Origin: Ideonella oryzae
GTDB taxonomy: Bacteria; Pseudomonadota; Gammaproteobacteria; Burkholderiales; Burkholderiaceae_C
Assembly (NCBI RefSeq): GCF_024055665.1
Contig: NZ_JAMXMC010000008.1
Location: forward strand, 1 to 64,000
DNA length: 64,000 bases
Direction of reading: 5' to 3'
The position numbers were made by a program, and so were the translations under genes. How positions within the stretch are numbered: the stretch's first letter is position 1; every line of letters begins with the position of its first letter. Shown in pieces: positions 21,137-29,897 of this stretch. Below the pieces are notes generated by a model that did not search any database, was not told the DNA's origin, and saw only the letters and a list, made by a program, of their open reading frames with translations.

Positions 21137-22876
21137 TCAGCGCTGGGCGACGCGCACGCCCGACTTGGCCGAAGGCTTGTTGCTGGCCGCGTTGGCCGTC
21201 TTGCTCGAGCGCGGCTCCACGGTGCGGCTGGTCTTGCGCGACGACGCCTTGCTGTCCTTCTTGGTCGGGGTGGCGTCGGCCACCACCTTGGTGGCGCGTG
21301 CGGCGGTGCGGGAACTGCCCTTGCGTGAGGAACTGGCCGAGGCCTTGCTGCGGCTGGCCTCTTCGCGGTCGTCGTCGGCACGGGCCACGGCCACGGCAGC
21401 CGCCTTGGTCGGCAGGTAGACCATGTAGCTGCTGCCCGACTTGAAGCGACCCGAAGCCGAGGTCTTGTTCCACTGGGCCACCTGGCTGGCACTGAGCTTG
21501 TAGCGGCGGGCCACATCGGCCACGGAATCACCCTTGCGTCCCGCCTTGAGGGCCACCTTGCGCAGCGGCGGCACGTCCGGGGCCAGGGCGATCATGCCGC
21601 CATCGGCCACCTCGGCCGAGACATCGGCGGTGCGGGTGGCAGAGCGGGGCACGAGCAGCGTGGAGCCCGTCTTGACCAGCATCTTGGCGGGGATCCGGTT
21701 GACGCGGCGCAGGTCATCCTCGTCCATGCCCACCAGCTTGGCCGCATCGGCCGGACGCAGGGTGCGCGGGGCCACCCAGGCGGTCCAGCTCGCCAGCTGG
21801 CCCTGGTATTGCTGGATGCGCGAGACGAACTTGGCGGCGGCGTCATAGGGCAGCAGGACCTGATCCGTGCCGGCCGCCAGCATCACCGGCTTGTTGACCT
21901 GGGGGTTGAGCTGGCGGAACTCCTCCATCGACACGCCGGCCAGCTTGGCGGCCAGGTCCACGTCGATGTCGCGGTCCAGCGGCACGCTCAGGAAGTAGGG
22001 GTGGTTCTGCAGCGGAGGCAGGGCCACGGCAAACTGCTCGGGATGGGCCACGATGTTCTTGATGGCCTGCAGCTTGGGCACGTAGTTGCGCGTCTCCACG
22101 GGCATGCGCAGGCTGTCGTAGTCGGTGGGCAGGCCGGCCGCCTCGTTGCGCTTGATGGCCTTCTGCACACTGCCCTCGCCCCAGTTGTAGGCGGCCAGGG
22201 CGAGTTGCCAGTCGTTGAACATGCCGTAGAGCTTCTGCAGGTAGTCCAGCGCGGCACGGGTGGACGCCAGCACATCGCGCCGGTCATCGCGGAACACGTT
22301 CTGCTTGAGCGCGAAGGTCTTGCCCGTGGCTGGCACGAACTGCCACATGCCGGAGGCCTGGGCGGTGGAGACGGCGTGCGGGTTGAAGGCGCTTTCGACG
22401 AAAGGCAGCAACGCCAGCTCGGTGGGCATGTGGCGCTTCTGGATCTCCGAGACCACGTGGTAGAGGTAGCGGCTGCCGCGGTCCACCATGCGCTGGATGT
22501 ACTCCGGCTTGCTCGCGTAGAACTGCTCTTGCTTGTGGACCAGGTCGTTGTCCAGGTCGGGCATGCCAAAGCCGGCGCGGATGCGCAACCAGAGGTCTTC
22601 CTGAGCGGTGGCGGACTGGGTGTCAACGGGTTGGTCGGCATCCAGCGGGTCCACCGGCACCGGGGCCGATGCCGGCCGGGCGCTGGCCAGTGCCGCCAGC
22701 GGGGCGCCCTTGCGGTCCGGCGCGGGGGCCGGGCTGAGGTCAGCCAGCGGTGGCGGCATCCCGGCGCTGCTGTTCACGCCGGCCGATGGGGTGTTGCTCT
22801 CGAGGTTCGAGGTCGTTGTCGCGCATCCGGATAGAAGGGCGGCCAGCACGGCCACGAAACTGAGGGCTTGTCTCAT
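21137..22876 (-). CDS. mltD: Membrane-bound lytic murein transglycosylase with LysM repeats
   Basis: A 579-residue lipoprotein. Lipobox LLSGC puts the lipidated cysteine at residue 18. The SLT domain has the catalytic glutamate in LLPFVESAFNPHA and the support motif ASGMWQFVPATGK at about residue 170. LysM-like repeats follow (around residues 325-370, 395-430 and 455-500, the last with SASQVAQWNK). The final 80 residues are a Lys/Ser/Arg/Thr-rich low-complexity tail. It would cleave peptidoglycan at the outer or inner membrane face. The start overlaps the gloB stop by ATGA; a much longer in-frame extension through gloB is not real. Confidence 0.94.
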   Translation of the reverse strand: MRQALSFVAVLAALLSGCATTTSNLESNTPSAGVNSSAGMPPPLADLSPAPAPDRKGAPLAALASARPASAPVPVDPLDADQPVDTQSATAQEDLWLRIRAGFGMPDLDNDLVHKQEQFYASKPEYIQRMVDRGSRYLYHVVSEIQKRHMPTELALLPFVESAFNPHAVSTAQASGMWQFVPATGKTFALKQNVFRDDRRDVLASTRAALDYLQKLYGMFNDWQLALAAYNWGEGSVQKAIKRNEAAGLPTDYDSLRMPVETRNYVPKLQAIKNIVAHPEQFAVALPPLQNHPYFLSVPLDRDIDVDLAAKLAGVSMEEFRQLNPQVNKPVMLAAGTDQVLLPYDAAAKFVSRIQQYQGQLASWTAWVAPRTLRPADAAKLVGMDEDDLRRVNRIPAKMLVKTGSTLLVPRSATRTADVSAEVADGGMIALAPDVPPLRKVALKAGRKGDSVADVARRYKLSASQVAQWNKTSASGRFKSGSSYMVYLPTKAAAVAVARADDDREEASRSKASASSSRKGSSRTAARATKVVADATPTKKDSKASSRKTSRTVEPRSSKTANAASNKPSAKSGVRVAQR

Positions 22877-23646
22877 CGGTAGGTGTTCTTCCAGCCGCGC
22901 AAGGCGGCAAAGACGGAAATCTCGTCGTGGACGGAAGGATCCTGCGAGCGGACGCTCGCAACGACCCCGGGCTGCGTGCAGCGGAGGAAAGGGTTGATCG
23001 CCCGTTCCACCGACAGCGAGCCGGGCAGGGTGGGAAGACCCTGCTCGCGCAGCGATTGACAGTGTCTGGCGAAGCGCTGAAGTTCCCCATTGTCCGGCTC
23101 GACCTGCAAGGCAAACTTGAGGTTGCTCAGCGTGTACTCGTGAGCACAGCAAACCCGGGTGGCCCCGGGCAGCGCGGCGATGCGGGTGAGGGAATCCAGC
23201 ATCTGGGCAGGCGTGCCTTCGAAGAGGCGGCCACATCCCGCAGAGAAGAGGGTGTCGCCACAGAAGAGCAGGGGCGCCTCGGCAGGCGTGCCCGGCAGGA
23301 AGTAGGCCACGTGGCCTGCGGTGTGGCCCGGAACATCCAGGACCTCGAAACCCAGGCTGTTCCACACCAGCGACTGCCCGCCCGAGCAGGGCGTGACGGC
23401 CACGGGCATGGCTTCGCCCGCGGGCCCCCACGCCGGGCCCTGCAGCTGGGGCAGCAAGGCTTGCAGACCACCCACATGATCGGCATGGTGGTGGGTCACT
23501 AGAATGCCAGTCAGCGTCAAGTCGCGGGCCGCCAGGGCCTGGCGTACCGGCGTGGCATCACCCGGATCCACCACGAGGGCTTCGCGGCCGTCGTGCAGCA
23601 TCCAGATGTAGTTGTCGGCAAAGGCGGGAAGTGCGACGAGATCCAT
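22873..23646 (-). CDS. gloB: Hydroxyacylglutathione hydrolase (glyoxalase II)
   Basis: A 257-residue metallo-beta-lactamase-fold thioesterase. The metal motif THHHADHVGG gives H52, H54, D56 and H57; further ligands are in DVPGHTAGHVAY and the C-terminal CCAHEYTLSNLKFA. The C-terminus has NPFLRC. It hydrolyses S-lactoylglutathione to lactate and glutathione. Its stop overlaps mltD, and its start codon lies head to head with the divergent methyltransferase, sharing CATG. Confidence 0.96.
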   Translation of the reverse strand: MDLVALPAFADNYIWMLHDGREALVVDPGDATPVRQALAARDLTLTGILVTHHHADHVGGLQALLPQLQGPAWGPAGEAMPVAVTPCSGGQSLVWNSLGFEVLDVPGHTAGHVAYFLPGTPAEAPLLFCGDTLFSAGCGRLFEGTPAQMLDSLTRIAALPGATRVCCAHEYTLSNLKFALQVEPDNGELQRFARHCQSLREQGLPTLPGSLSVERAINPFLRCTQPGVVASVRSQDPSVHDEISVFAALRGWKNTYR

Positions 23647-24493
23647 GACGACAGGTGAAGCCCCGATTATAGGGTTGGCCCCTTGGCTGGAGACGCCGCC
23701 CGGGCAGTACCTGCTGGCATGGGAGCAGGCCCAACTGGACGAGGCGGTGGCCGACCTGTTCGGTTTTCATGCCTTGCAGATGGGGTTGCCCCAGTTGCAG
23801 GGCTTGCGGGCCAACCGCATGCCCAACCGCTGGCTGGCCTGCGGTGCCTTTGGTGCCGAGGACGTCGAGGCCGGCGTCGCGCACGCGCTGTGCTGTGAGC
23901 CGGAGTACCTGCCCTTTGCCGATCAGAGTCTGGATCTGGTCGTGCTGCCGCACACGCTGGAGCGTGCCGAAGACCCGCACCGCAGTCTGGCCGAGGTGGA
24001 GCGGGTGCTGCGACCCGAGGGCCGGGTGGTGATCGCTGGGCTCAATCCGGTGAGTTTGTGGGGCTTGCGCCAGCGCGGTGGCCGGCTGGCCCGCTGGGCG
24101 GGGATGTGGCGCCACCAGCCCTGCTATCTGCCGGCCGCTGAGGAATGGATCGGGTACTGGCGCCTGCGGGACTGGCTGCGCCTGCTGAACTTTGAACTGG
24201 AGGTGGGGCGCATGGGCTGTTATCGTCCGCCCCTTTCGACGCAACGCTGGTTGGACCGCTGTGCGTGGATGGAGCGGCTGGGTGCCCACTGGTGGCCCGT
24301 GCTGGGGGCCGCCTATTTCATCGTGGCGGTCAAGCGGGTGCGCGGCATGCGCCTGGTGGGGCTGAGCCGCAGTCCACGCGCCGCGGGGGCCGTGGCCGCA
24401 CCGGCCTCGGTCATCGGGCGCTGGCCGCCATCCCGCAGCCGGGAGGCACCGTCCGGCAGCCCGTCGACGCGAACACACACGGAAGACACATGA
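23645..24493 (+). CDS. SAM-dependent methyltransferase (Methyltransf_11-like)
   Basis: A 282-residue protein with a Rossmann-type methyltransferase core: [18 protein letters not shown] at about residue 70, then [26 protein letters not shown], the Methyltransf_11 motif post-I region, and [14 protein letters not shown]. The C-terminal 40 residues are basic and Pro/Arg-rich. The start chosen is ATG at 23645, which overlaps the gloB start codon on the other strand by two bases. It is followed by rnhA with ATGA overlap. The substrate is unknown; this gene neighbourhood (gloB, methyltransferase, rnhA) recurs in related bacteria to my knowledge. Confidence 0.82.
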   Translation: MTTGEAPIIGLAPWLETPPGQYLLAWEQAQLDEAVADLFGFHALQMGLPQLQGLRANRMPNRWLACGAFGAEDVEAGVAHALCCEPEYLPFADQSLDLVVLPHTLERAEDPHRSLAEVERVLRPEGRVVIAGLNPVSLWGLRQRGGRLARWAGMWRHQPCYLPAAEEWIGYWRLRDWLRLLNFELEVGRMGCYRPPLSTQRWLDRCAWMERLGAHWWPVLGAAYFIVAVKRVRGMRLVGLSRSPRAAGAVAAPASVIGRWPPSRSREAPSGSPSTRTHTEDT

Positions 24494-24930
24494 GCGAGGT
24501 CACGATCTACACCGATGGCGCCTGCAAGGGCAACCCGGGCCCGGGCGGCTGGGGCGCCTGGATGCGCTGGGGCGAGCATGAGAAGGAGCTCTGGGGCGGC
24601 GAGCCCCAGACCACCAACAACCGCATGGAGCTGACAGCGGTCATCCAGGCGCTCTCGCTGCTCAAGCGGCGCTGCACGGTGGCCATTTACACCGACAGCG
24701 AGTATGTGCGCAACGGCATCACGAGCTGGATCCACGGCTGGAAGCGGCGCGGCTGGCGCACGGCCGACAACAAGCCCGTGAAGAACGTGGAGCTGTGGCA
24801 GCAGTTGGACAGCCTGGCGGTGCAGCACGACGTGGCGTGGCACTGGGTCAAGGGCCATGCCGGCGACCCGGGCAACGAGCGGGCGGATGCCCTGGCCAAC
24901 CGGGGGGTCGAGTCCGTGGGCCGGCGCTGA
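24490..24930 (+). CDS. rnhA: Ribonuclease HI
   Basis: A 146-residue enzyme that removes RNA from RNA-DNA hybrids. Catalytic residues are D9 ([11 protein letters not shown]), E47 (NNRMEL), D69 (YTDSEY) and D133 (NERADALAN), with H123 in VKGHAGD. Length is that of E. coli RNase HI. The ATG overlaps the methyltransferase stop by ATGA. It is convergent with moaA with 13 bp between the stops. Confidence 0.97.
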   Translation: MSEVTIYTDGACKGNPGPGGWGAWMRWGEHEKELWGGEPQTTNNRMELTAVIQALSLLKRRCTVAIYTDSEYVRNGITSWIHGWKRRGWRTADNKPVKNVELWQQLDSLAVQHDVAWHWVKGHAGDPGNERADALANRGVESVGRR

Positions 24931-24943
24931 GGCGCCTGGCGGC

Positions 24944-26095
24944 TCACCCGCCGATGTAGTGCATCTCGACCCGGGGCGCGGCCAAGGTTGGGGCCTGCTG
25001 CGTGCCCCGGAGTTCGGAGTAGCGGTCGTCACGGGAGCGCCAGATCTGGCGGATGCGGCGCGCCAGGTCTTCGTCGCGCGCGCCACCGCGGATCAGATCC
25101 CGCAGATCGTGTCCCTGGCTACCGAACAGGCAGGTGAACAGCCGGCCTTCGGTGGACAGGCGCATGCGGTTGCAGTCACCGCAGAAGGCGTGGGTCACGC
25201 TGGAGATGAAGCCCACCTCGCCGCGCCCGTCGGCATAGCGCCAGCGCTGGGCGGTTTCGCCGGCGGGCCCGTCCTGCAGGGGCTGTAGCGGCCAATGGGC
25301 CTGGATGCGCGCCCGTGCCTCGCTTGAAGGCACGACCTCGTCCATGCGCCAGCCGTTGGTGGCACCCACGTCCATGAACTCGATGAAGCGAAGGCGCACC
25401 TGGTCACCGTAGCGATCACGCATGTAGCGGGCCATCGGCACGATCTCGTGGTCGTTGGTGCCACGCTTGACCACCATGTTGAGCTTGACGGGCGCCAAGC
25501 CCGCGGCCAGCGCGGCGTCAACGCCGGCCAGCACCTCGGCCACCGGGAACCCGACGTCGTTCATGCGTTGGAAGATGGCATCGTCCAAGGCGTCCAGGCT
25601 GACCGTGACGCGCCGCAGGCCGCCTGCCCGAAGGGCCTGGGCCTTGCGGGCGAGGATGGAGCCGTTGGTGGTCAACGCAATGTCCACCGGTGCCCCCTCC
25701 GGGGTGCGCAGGGCCGACAACTGCGCGATGAGTTGCTCGACTTGGCGGCGCAGCAGGGGCTCGCCACCGGTCAAGCGCAGCTTGCGAACGCCCAGGCGGA
25801 CGAAGACGGCTGCGGTCCGTGTGATTTCCTCGAAGCTCAGCAGCGAGGCATGGGGCAGGAAGTGGTGCTGGTCATCAAACACCTCTTTGGGCATGCAGTA
25901 GCTGCAGCGGAAGTTGCAGCGATCCGTGACCGAGATGCGCAGGTCGCGCAACGGGCGACCTCGCGTGTCCAGCAAAGGCGTGTCGAACAAATCCGCCGAT
26001 GATTCGGCCGTGCCGGGTGCCTGCTCGGGAAAGGGAGGCTGTGCGGCGGTCGGCAGTGAGGACGCATCGCGCAGCAAGATGACCTTGCGTTTCAT
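24944..26095 (-). CDS. moaA: GTP 3',8-cyclase, molybdenum cofactor biosynthesis
   Basis: A 383-residue radical SAM enzyme. The SAM cluster cysteines are in [12 protein letters not shown] at about residue 60, and the second cluster is supplied by [19 protein letters not shown] at about residue 310. It ends in the essential HYIGG. It starts cofactor synthesis by converting GTP to 3',8-cH2GTP. The N-terminus is about 35 residues longer than in E. coli MoaA ([13 protein letters not shown]...), so a later start is possible. It stands apart from mobB-moeA-moaD-moaE at 34-36.5 kb. Confidence 0.96.
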   Translation of the reverse strand: MKRKVILLRDASSLPTAAQPPFPEQAPGTAESSADLFDTPLLDTRGRPLRDLRISVTDRCNFRCSYCMPKEVFDDQHHFLPHASLLSFEEITRTAAVFVRLGVRKLRLTGGEPLLRRQVEQLIAQLSALRTPEGAPVDIALTTNGSILARKAQALRAGGLRRVTVSLDALDDAIFQRMNDVGFPVAEVLAGVDAALAAGLAPVKLNMVVKRGTNDHEIVPMARYMRDRYGDQVRLRFIEFMDVGATNGWRMDEVVPSSEARARIQAHWPLQPLQDGPAGETAQRWRYADGRGEVGFISSVTHAFCGDCNRMRLSTEGRLFTCLFGSQGHDLRDLIRGGARDEDLARRIRQIWRSRDDRYSELRGTQQAPTLAAPRVEMHYIGG

Positions 26096-26145
26096 GACGC
26101 ATCTATTGTCAGGCAGGGGGCGCGCCGAGGCGCCGTGGAGCCCCT

Positions 26146-26832
26146 TCAGGGCGCCGGGTTGTTGTTCAACTCGTTGCCGTTGACCTGCGGCACGCGGCGG
26201 GCGCCGGTGAAGCGCTTGACCCAGTAGGACTCCCGCATATCCTCGATGCGCACCTCGCTGCCAGTGCGGGGCGCATGGATGAATTTGCCGTCACCGATGT
26301 AGATGCCGACATGGGAGAAAGTGGCGCGCAGGGTGTTGAAGAACACCAAGTCACCCGGGCGCAGGTCCGAGGCGTTGATCTTCAGCAGGCCGGGTGCCTT
26401 GGCCTGTTCCTCGGCACGTCGGGGCAGCACCAATCCGATGCTGTTCTCGAATACGTGCCGGGTGAAGCCCGAGCAGTCGAAACCCTCAGTCGCGTCGTTG
26501 CCGCCGCGACGGTAGCGCACGCCGATGAAGTTCATCGCGGAGACGACCAAATCGGACGCCGTGCTTCGCACCTGACCCAACAGGGACTTGTCGGTACTGT
26601 CCGTGCCCGGCAGGGCCGCGGTGGAGGGGGTGCTGTTGACGGGCAGCAGACCGCGCTGTTCAAGCAGGCGCATCACCGGGTCACCTGCACCGCCCGCATC
26701 CGGGGCGGCGTGAGAGGCCACGCCAGCCAGAGCCAGCGCAGACAGGAAGGTGGATCGATGAACCCAGCGACGAGCCTGATGCAGTGCCTTTCGGTGAAGG
26801 GATACGGCCAGCGCAGTCGGGTGTTTCTTCAT
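26146..26832 (-). CDS. Exported NlpC/P60 family (C40) peptidoglycan peptidase
   Basis: A 228-residue protein with a basic N-terminus and a hydrophobic signal segment ([16 protein letters not shown], cleavage probably near HAA). The C-terminal NlpC/P60 domain has the catalytic cysteine in [12 protein letters not shown], the histidine in [11 protein letters not shown] and the third polar residue in FIHAPRTG. It would cut stem-peptide bonds in the cell wall. The start was chosen where AAAAGGTG precedes an ATG; a longer frame upstream runs through a terminator. Monocistronic by position. Confidence 0.88.
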   Translation of the reverse strand: MKKHPTALAVSLHRKALHQARRWVHRSTFLSALALAGVASHAAPDAGGAGDPVMRLLEQRGLLPVNSTPSTAALPGTDSTDKSLLGQVRSTASDLVVSAMNFIGVRYRRGGNDATEGFDCSGFTRHVFENSIGLVLPRRAEEQAKAPGLLKINASDLRPGDLVFFNTLRATFSHVGIYIGDGKFIHAPRTGSEVRIEDMRESYWVKRFTGARRVPQVNGNELNNNPAP

Positions 26833-26943
26833 TCGGTGATGCACCTTTTGAGGATAGGCCACAAGCCAGAGGGGTGTCAAGCCTCGAAAAGCTCGAAAAA
26901 CCAATCCGGACAGGCACTTGTGCCGGATCAAAGCAACAAGCTG

Positions 26944-26975
26944 AAAACAAAGGCCGCGCATGCGGCGCGGCCTTT
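26944..26975 (-). terminator. Terminator after the PhoH-family gene
   Basis: The 11-bp stem AAAGGCCGCGC / GCGCGGCCTTT with a 5-base loop is followed on the minus strand by TTGTTTT. It lies 21 bp after the PhoH-family stop. Confidence 0.85.
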
Positions 26976-26995
26976 GCGATGGGGGAATGGGCTGA

Positions 26996-28657
26996 TCAGA
27001 GCACGTCGGAGGCGAAATCCGCCAGGCGTGAGCGCTCTCCACGTGCCAAGGTGACATGCCCGGAATGAGGCCAGCCCTTGAAACGGTCCACCACATAGGT
27101 CAGGCCGGAACTGCCTTCGGTCAGGTAGGGCGTGTCGATCTGGGCCAGATTGCCCAGGCAGACGATCTTGGTGCCCGGGCCGGCGCGGGTGATCAGGGTC
27201 TTCATCTGCTTGGGGGTGAGGTTCTGGGCCTCGTCAATCAGCACGAACTTGTTCATGAAGGTGCGGCCCCGCATGAAGTTCAGGCTCTTGATCTTGATCT
27301 TGCTGCGCACCAGGTCGTTGGTGGCGGCACGGCCCCACTCGCCAGCACTGGTGTCGCTGCGGGCCAGCACCTCCAGGTTGTCATCCAGGGCCCCCATCCA
27401 GGGGCTCATCTTCTCTTCCTCGTTGCCGGGCAGGAAACCGATGTCCTCGCCCACGGGCACGGTCACGCGGGTGACGATGACCTCGCTGTAGCGACGGTCC
27501 TCCATCACCTGGGACAGGGCGGCCGCCAGGGTCATCAACGTCTTGCCGGTGCCGGCGGTGCCGGTCAAGGTGATGAAGTCCACCTCGGGGTCCATCAGCA
27601 GGTTCAGGGCGAAGTTCTGCTCGCGGTTGCGGGCCGTAACCCCCCAGACGGCGTTCTTGGCGCTGGCGTAATCGCGCAGGGTCTTGAGCACGGCGGTCTT
27701 GCCGGTGATCTCGGTCACGCGGGCGTACAGCGGCGCTTCGCCAGGCGCTTCCAGGTAGACGAACTGGTTGACCATCAGCGCCGGCACCAGCGGGCCGGTG
27801 ATGCGGTAGTAGGTGTAGCCCGCCTGGCTCCAGCTTTCCATGGTCTTGCCATGGCGCTCCCAGAAATCGGCGGGCAGTTGCAGCACGCCGGTGTACAGCA
27901 GGTCGCCGTCTTCCAGTGTCTTGTCGTTGAAGTAGTCCTCGGCGGCCAGACCCAAGGCGCGGGCCTTGACCCGCATGTTGATGTCCTTGGACACCAGCAC
28001 GACTTCACGCTTGGGATGTTGTTCGCGCAACGACTGGACCACGCCCAGGATCTGGTTGTCGGCCTTGCCCTGGGGCAGGCCGGCAGGCAGCGAGACGTCG
28101 AGGAAGGTGGTCTGGAAGAACAGCTTGCCGCCGGCCTCCTTGTGGCCGGTCTTGGCCAGCGGCACGCCTTCCTGGCTGTCCGGTCCGCCTTCGGATGCCA
28201 GCGCATCGAGCTCGCGGCTGACCTGGCGCACGTTGCGCGCCACCTCGCTCATGCCTTTCTTGTGCCCGTCGAGTTCCTCGAGGGTGATCATGGGCAGGTA
28301 GATGTCGTGCTCGTCAAAGCGGAAGATCGACATCGGGTCGTGCATCAGCACATTGGTGTCGAGCACGAAGAGCTTGGCCGGCCCGCTGCCGCGGGGCTTG
28401 CGCACCTTGGGTTGCGGTGCGGGGGCGGCGGGCGCCGCTTTGGCGCGGCTCGGGGCCTTGACCGGCAAGCCGCCGCTGCCGCGGGCAGCAGGCAGGTCAG
28501 CCGATTCGGTGCGCAGTTCCAGCGCGGGATGCGGCTCTTCCGCCTGGGCAGGAGCTGCCTTGGCGGCGGCCCGGCGGGTCTTGGGTGCAGCCTGGGTGTC
28601 GTAGGCGGTGGTTGGCAGGATCGCGGCGCGGGTGGCGGGGGGCTTGGGCAGGGGCAT
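26996..28657 (-). CDS. PhoH family protein with N-terminal PIN nuclease domain
   Basis: A 553-residue PIN-PhoH fusion (PhoH2 type). The first 105 residues are Ala/Pro/Lys-rich and probably disordered. The PIN domain starts at KLFVLDTNVLMHDP (about residue 110) with acidic residues for metal binding. The PhoH ATPase has Walker A in LTGTAGTGKTLMTL at about residue 355 and Walker B in LIDEAQNLT at about 480, followed by GNLAQIDTPYL. Family members unwind and cut RNA. The start at MPLPKPPATRAA is preferred; an in-frame codon 42 bases upstream is also possible. Confidence 0.92.
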   Translation of the reverse strand: MPLPKPPATRAAILPTTAYDTQAAPKTRRAAAKAAPAQAEEPHPALELRTESADLPAARGSGGLPVKAPSRAKAAPAAPAPQPKVRKPRGSGPAKLFVLDTNVLMHDPMSIFRFDEHDIYLPMITLEELDGHKKGMSEVARNVRQVSRELDALASEGGPDSQEGVPLAKTGHKEAGGKLFFQTTFLDVSLPAGLPQGKADNQILGVVQSLREQHPKREVVLVSKDINMRVKARALGLAAEDYFNDKTLEDGDLLYTGVLQLPADFWERHGKTMESWSQAGYTYYRITGPLVPALMVNQFVYLEAPGEAPLYARVTEITGKTAVLKTLRDYASAKNAVWGVTARNREQNFALNLLMDPEVDFITLTGTAGTGKTLMTLAAALSQVMEDRRYSEVIVTRVTVPVGEDIGFLPGNEEEKMSPWMGALDDNLEVLARSDTSAGEWGRAATNDLVRSKIKIKSLNFMRGRTFMNKFVLIDEAQNLTPKQMKTLITRAGPGTKIVCLGNLAQIDTPYLTEGSSGLTYVVDRFKGWPHSGHVTLARGERSRLADFASDVL

Positions 28658-28694
28658 GGACGTCGGAACCTGGGCTGAAGCGGGTGGATTCAGA

Positions 28695-28728
28695 AACAAA
28701 AAAGCCGCACAGACGACTGTGCGGCTTT
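28695..28728 (-). terminator. Terminator after bcp
   Basis: AAGCCGCACAG / CTGTGCGGCTT with an ACGA loop, followed on the minus strand by TTTTTTG. Being palindromic with flanking T runs, it could also act on plus-strand transcripts. Confidence 0.88.
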
Positions 28729-28805
28729 TGGGCGGATGCGCGACGGAGATTGCTCGGGCATGAGCCCATTATGCACAACTCGCGCAGTGTGTCAGGCCCG
28801 GTGAA

Positions 28806-29282
28806 TCAGGCGGCCACCTTCAGTTCCTGAACGGCCTTCAGGACTTCATCGACATGGCCTGCGACTTTGATGCCGCGCCACTCGGCGCGCAGCACGCCGC
28901 CCGCGTCGATCAGGAAGGTGGAGCGTTCGATGCCCTTGACCTTCTTGCCGTACATGATCTTGTTCTTGACCACGCCGAACATGTGGCAGAGCTTCTCTTC
29001 GGTGTCGGCGATCAATTGGAAGGGCAGGCCCAGGTTCTGTTTGAACTTGTCATGCGAGGCCATGTTGTCGCGGGACACGCCGAAGACGACTGCACCGGCC
29101 TTCACGAACTCCTCGTGATGATCCCGGAACTGCATCGCCTCGGTCGTGCAACCGGGCGTGTTGTCCTTCGGGTAGAAGTACAGCACCACAGTTTGACCAT
29201 GAAACGATTGGGGTGTGAACTTCACACCACCCGTCGCTTGCGCTTCAATGTCCGGAAGGGGTTTGTTGAGGGCTGGCGTCAT
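28806..29282 (-). CDS. bcp: Thioredoxin-dependent peroxiredoxin, Bcp/PrxQ family
   Basis: A 158-residue peroxiredoxin. The peroxidatic cysteine is in KDNTPGCTTEAMQFRD at about residue 49. In E. coli Bcp a second cysteine follows five residues later; here that position is Met, so this is a one-cysteine or atypical form. Other family marks are VVLYFYPKD and FGVSRDNMASHDKF. It would reduce peroxides in the cytoplasm. The start at MTPALNKPLPDI fits the family length. Confidence 0.95.
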   Translation of the reverse strand: MTPALNKPLPDIEAQATGGVKFTPQSFHGQTVVLYFYPKDNTPGCTTEAMQFRDHHEEFVKAGAVVFGVSRDNMASHDKFKQNLGLPFQLIADTEEKLCHMFGVVKNKIMYGKKVKGIERSTFLIDAGGVLRAEWRGIKVAGHVDEVLKAVQELKVAA

Positions 29283-29428
29283 GAGAATGGGGTTCGGCTG
29301 GGGCCTGGAAAAGGCTCAGCTGGGCATTATAAGTTGAACCGGCCCGCTTCCCGGGCAACACCCCCAGAACGGGCAATTGTTCCGAAGATCTGTCGGCGTG
29401 ACGGGCAAAAGCGATCCTGACTCGCCGG

Positions 29429-29797
29429 TCAGATCAGCAGGGCGGCCACCACCTTGCGGCCTTCGCTGACCAGCACGTTGTAGGTGCGGCAGGCTGCAGC
29501 GGTGTCCATGGTCTCGATGCCGATCCGGTGCTCGATCAGGGCGCGATAGAGGGCCGGCGAGACGAAGGTGTGCTTGGCTCCGCTGCCAAAGATGACCAGC
29601 TCCGGGGCCAGTTCCACCAGCGGCGCAAAGTGGCTGACGGTCAGATCACCCGGCTGCGAGGCATTCCAGGCCTGCACGGCGCCCTGCCATGGCACCAGCA
29701 CGCTGTGTTCGTAAGAGGCCTGTCGCACCCACACCCGGCCCGGCTCGATCCGAGCAATGGCATTGAGGCCGTCCAGCGAGTCGGGTTGGAATTTCAC
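29429..29797 (-). CDS. Mth938-like domain protein (DUF498 family)
   Basis: A 122-residue protein with the Mth938/NDUFAF3 fold signature ELVIFGSGAKHTFVSP and GIETMDTAAACRTYNVLVSEGRKV. It starts with GTG, backed by AGGAG five bases away. Bacterial members have no settled role; the eukaryotic relative NDUFAF3 assists complex I assembly. It is divergent from alaA. A perfect TATAAT for this strand lies at 29838-29843 in the shared 100-bp region. Confidence 0.88.
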   Translation of the reverse strand: MKFQPDSLDGLNAIARIEPGRVWVRQASYEHSVLVPWQGAVQAWNASQPGDLTVSHFAPLVELAPELVIFGSGAKHTFVSPALYRALIEHRIGIETMDTAAACRTYNVLVSEGRKVVAALLI

Positions 29798-29897
29798 GAA
29801 TGCTCCTGCGCGATAAAGGCCAACAGCCTATGTTTTAATTATAGGTTTCCCCGACCTGTGGGCATGTCGGCTCAGGGCCATTGCAGGAGATTGCGGT
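29798..29897. promoter_or_regulatory. Divergent promoter region between the Mth938-like gene and alaA
   Basis: An unusually AT-rich stretch for this genome. It holds TATAAT (minus strand, 29838-29843) inside an inverted repeat CCTAT (29827-29831) / ATAGG (29841-29845). The AT-rich TTTTAATTATA on the plus strand could serve alaA. The repeat could be an operator, but no regulator is identified. Confidence 0.5.

Noticed and set aside
22877-23431. N-terminal extension of mltD through gloB
   Set aside because: It would overlap gloB in another frame; the real start has a lipoprotein signal and ATGA overlap.
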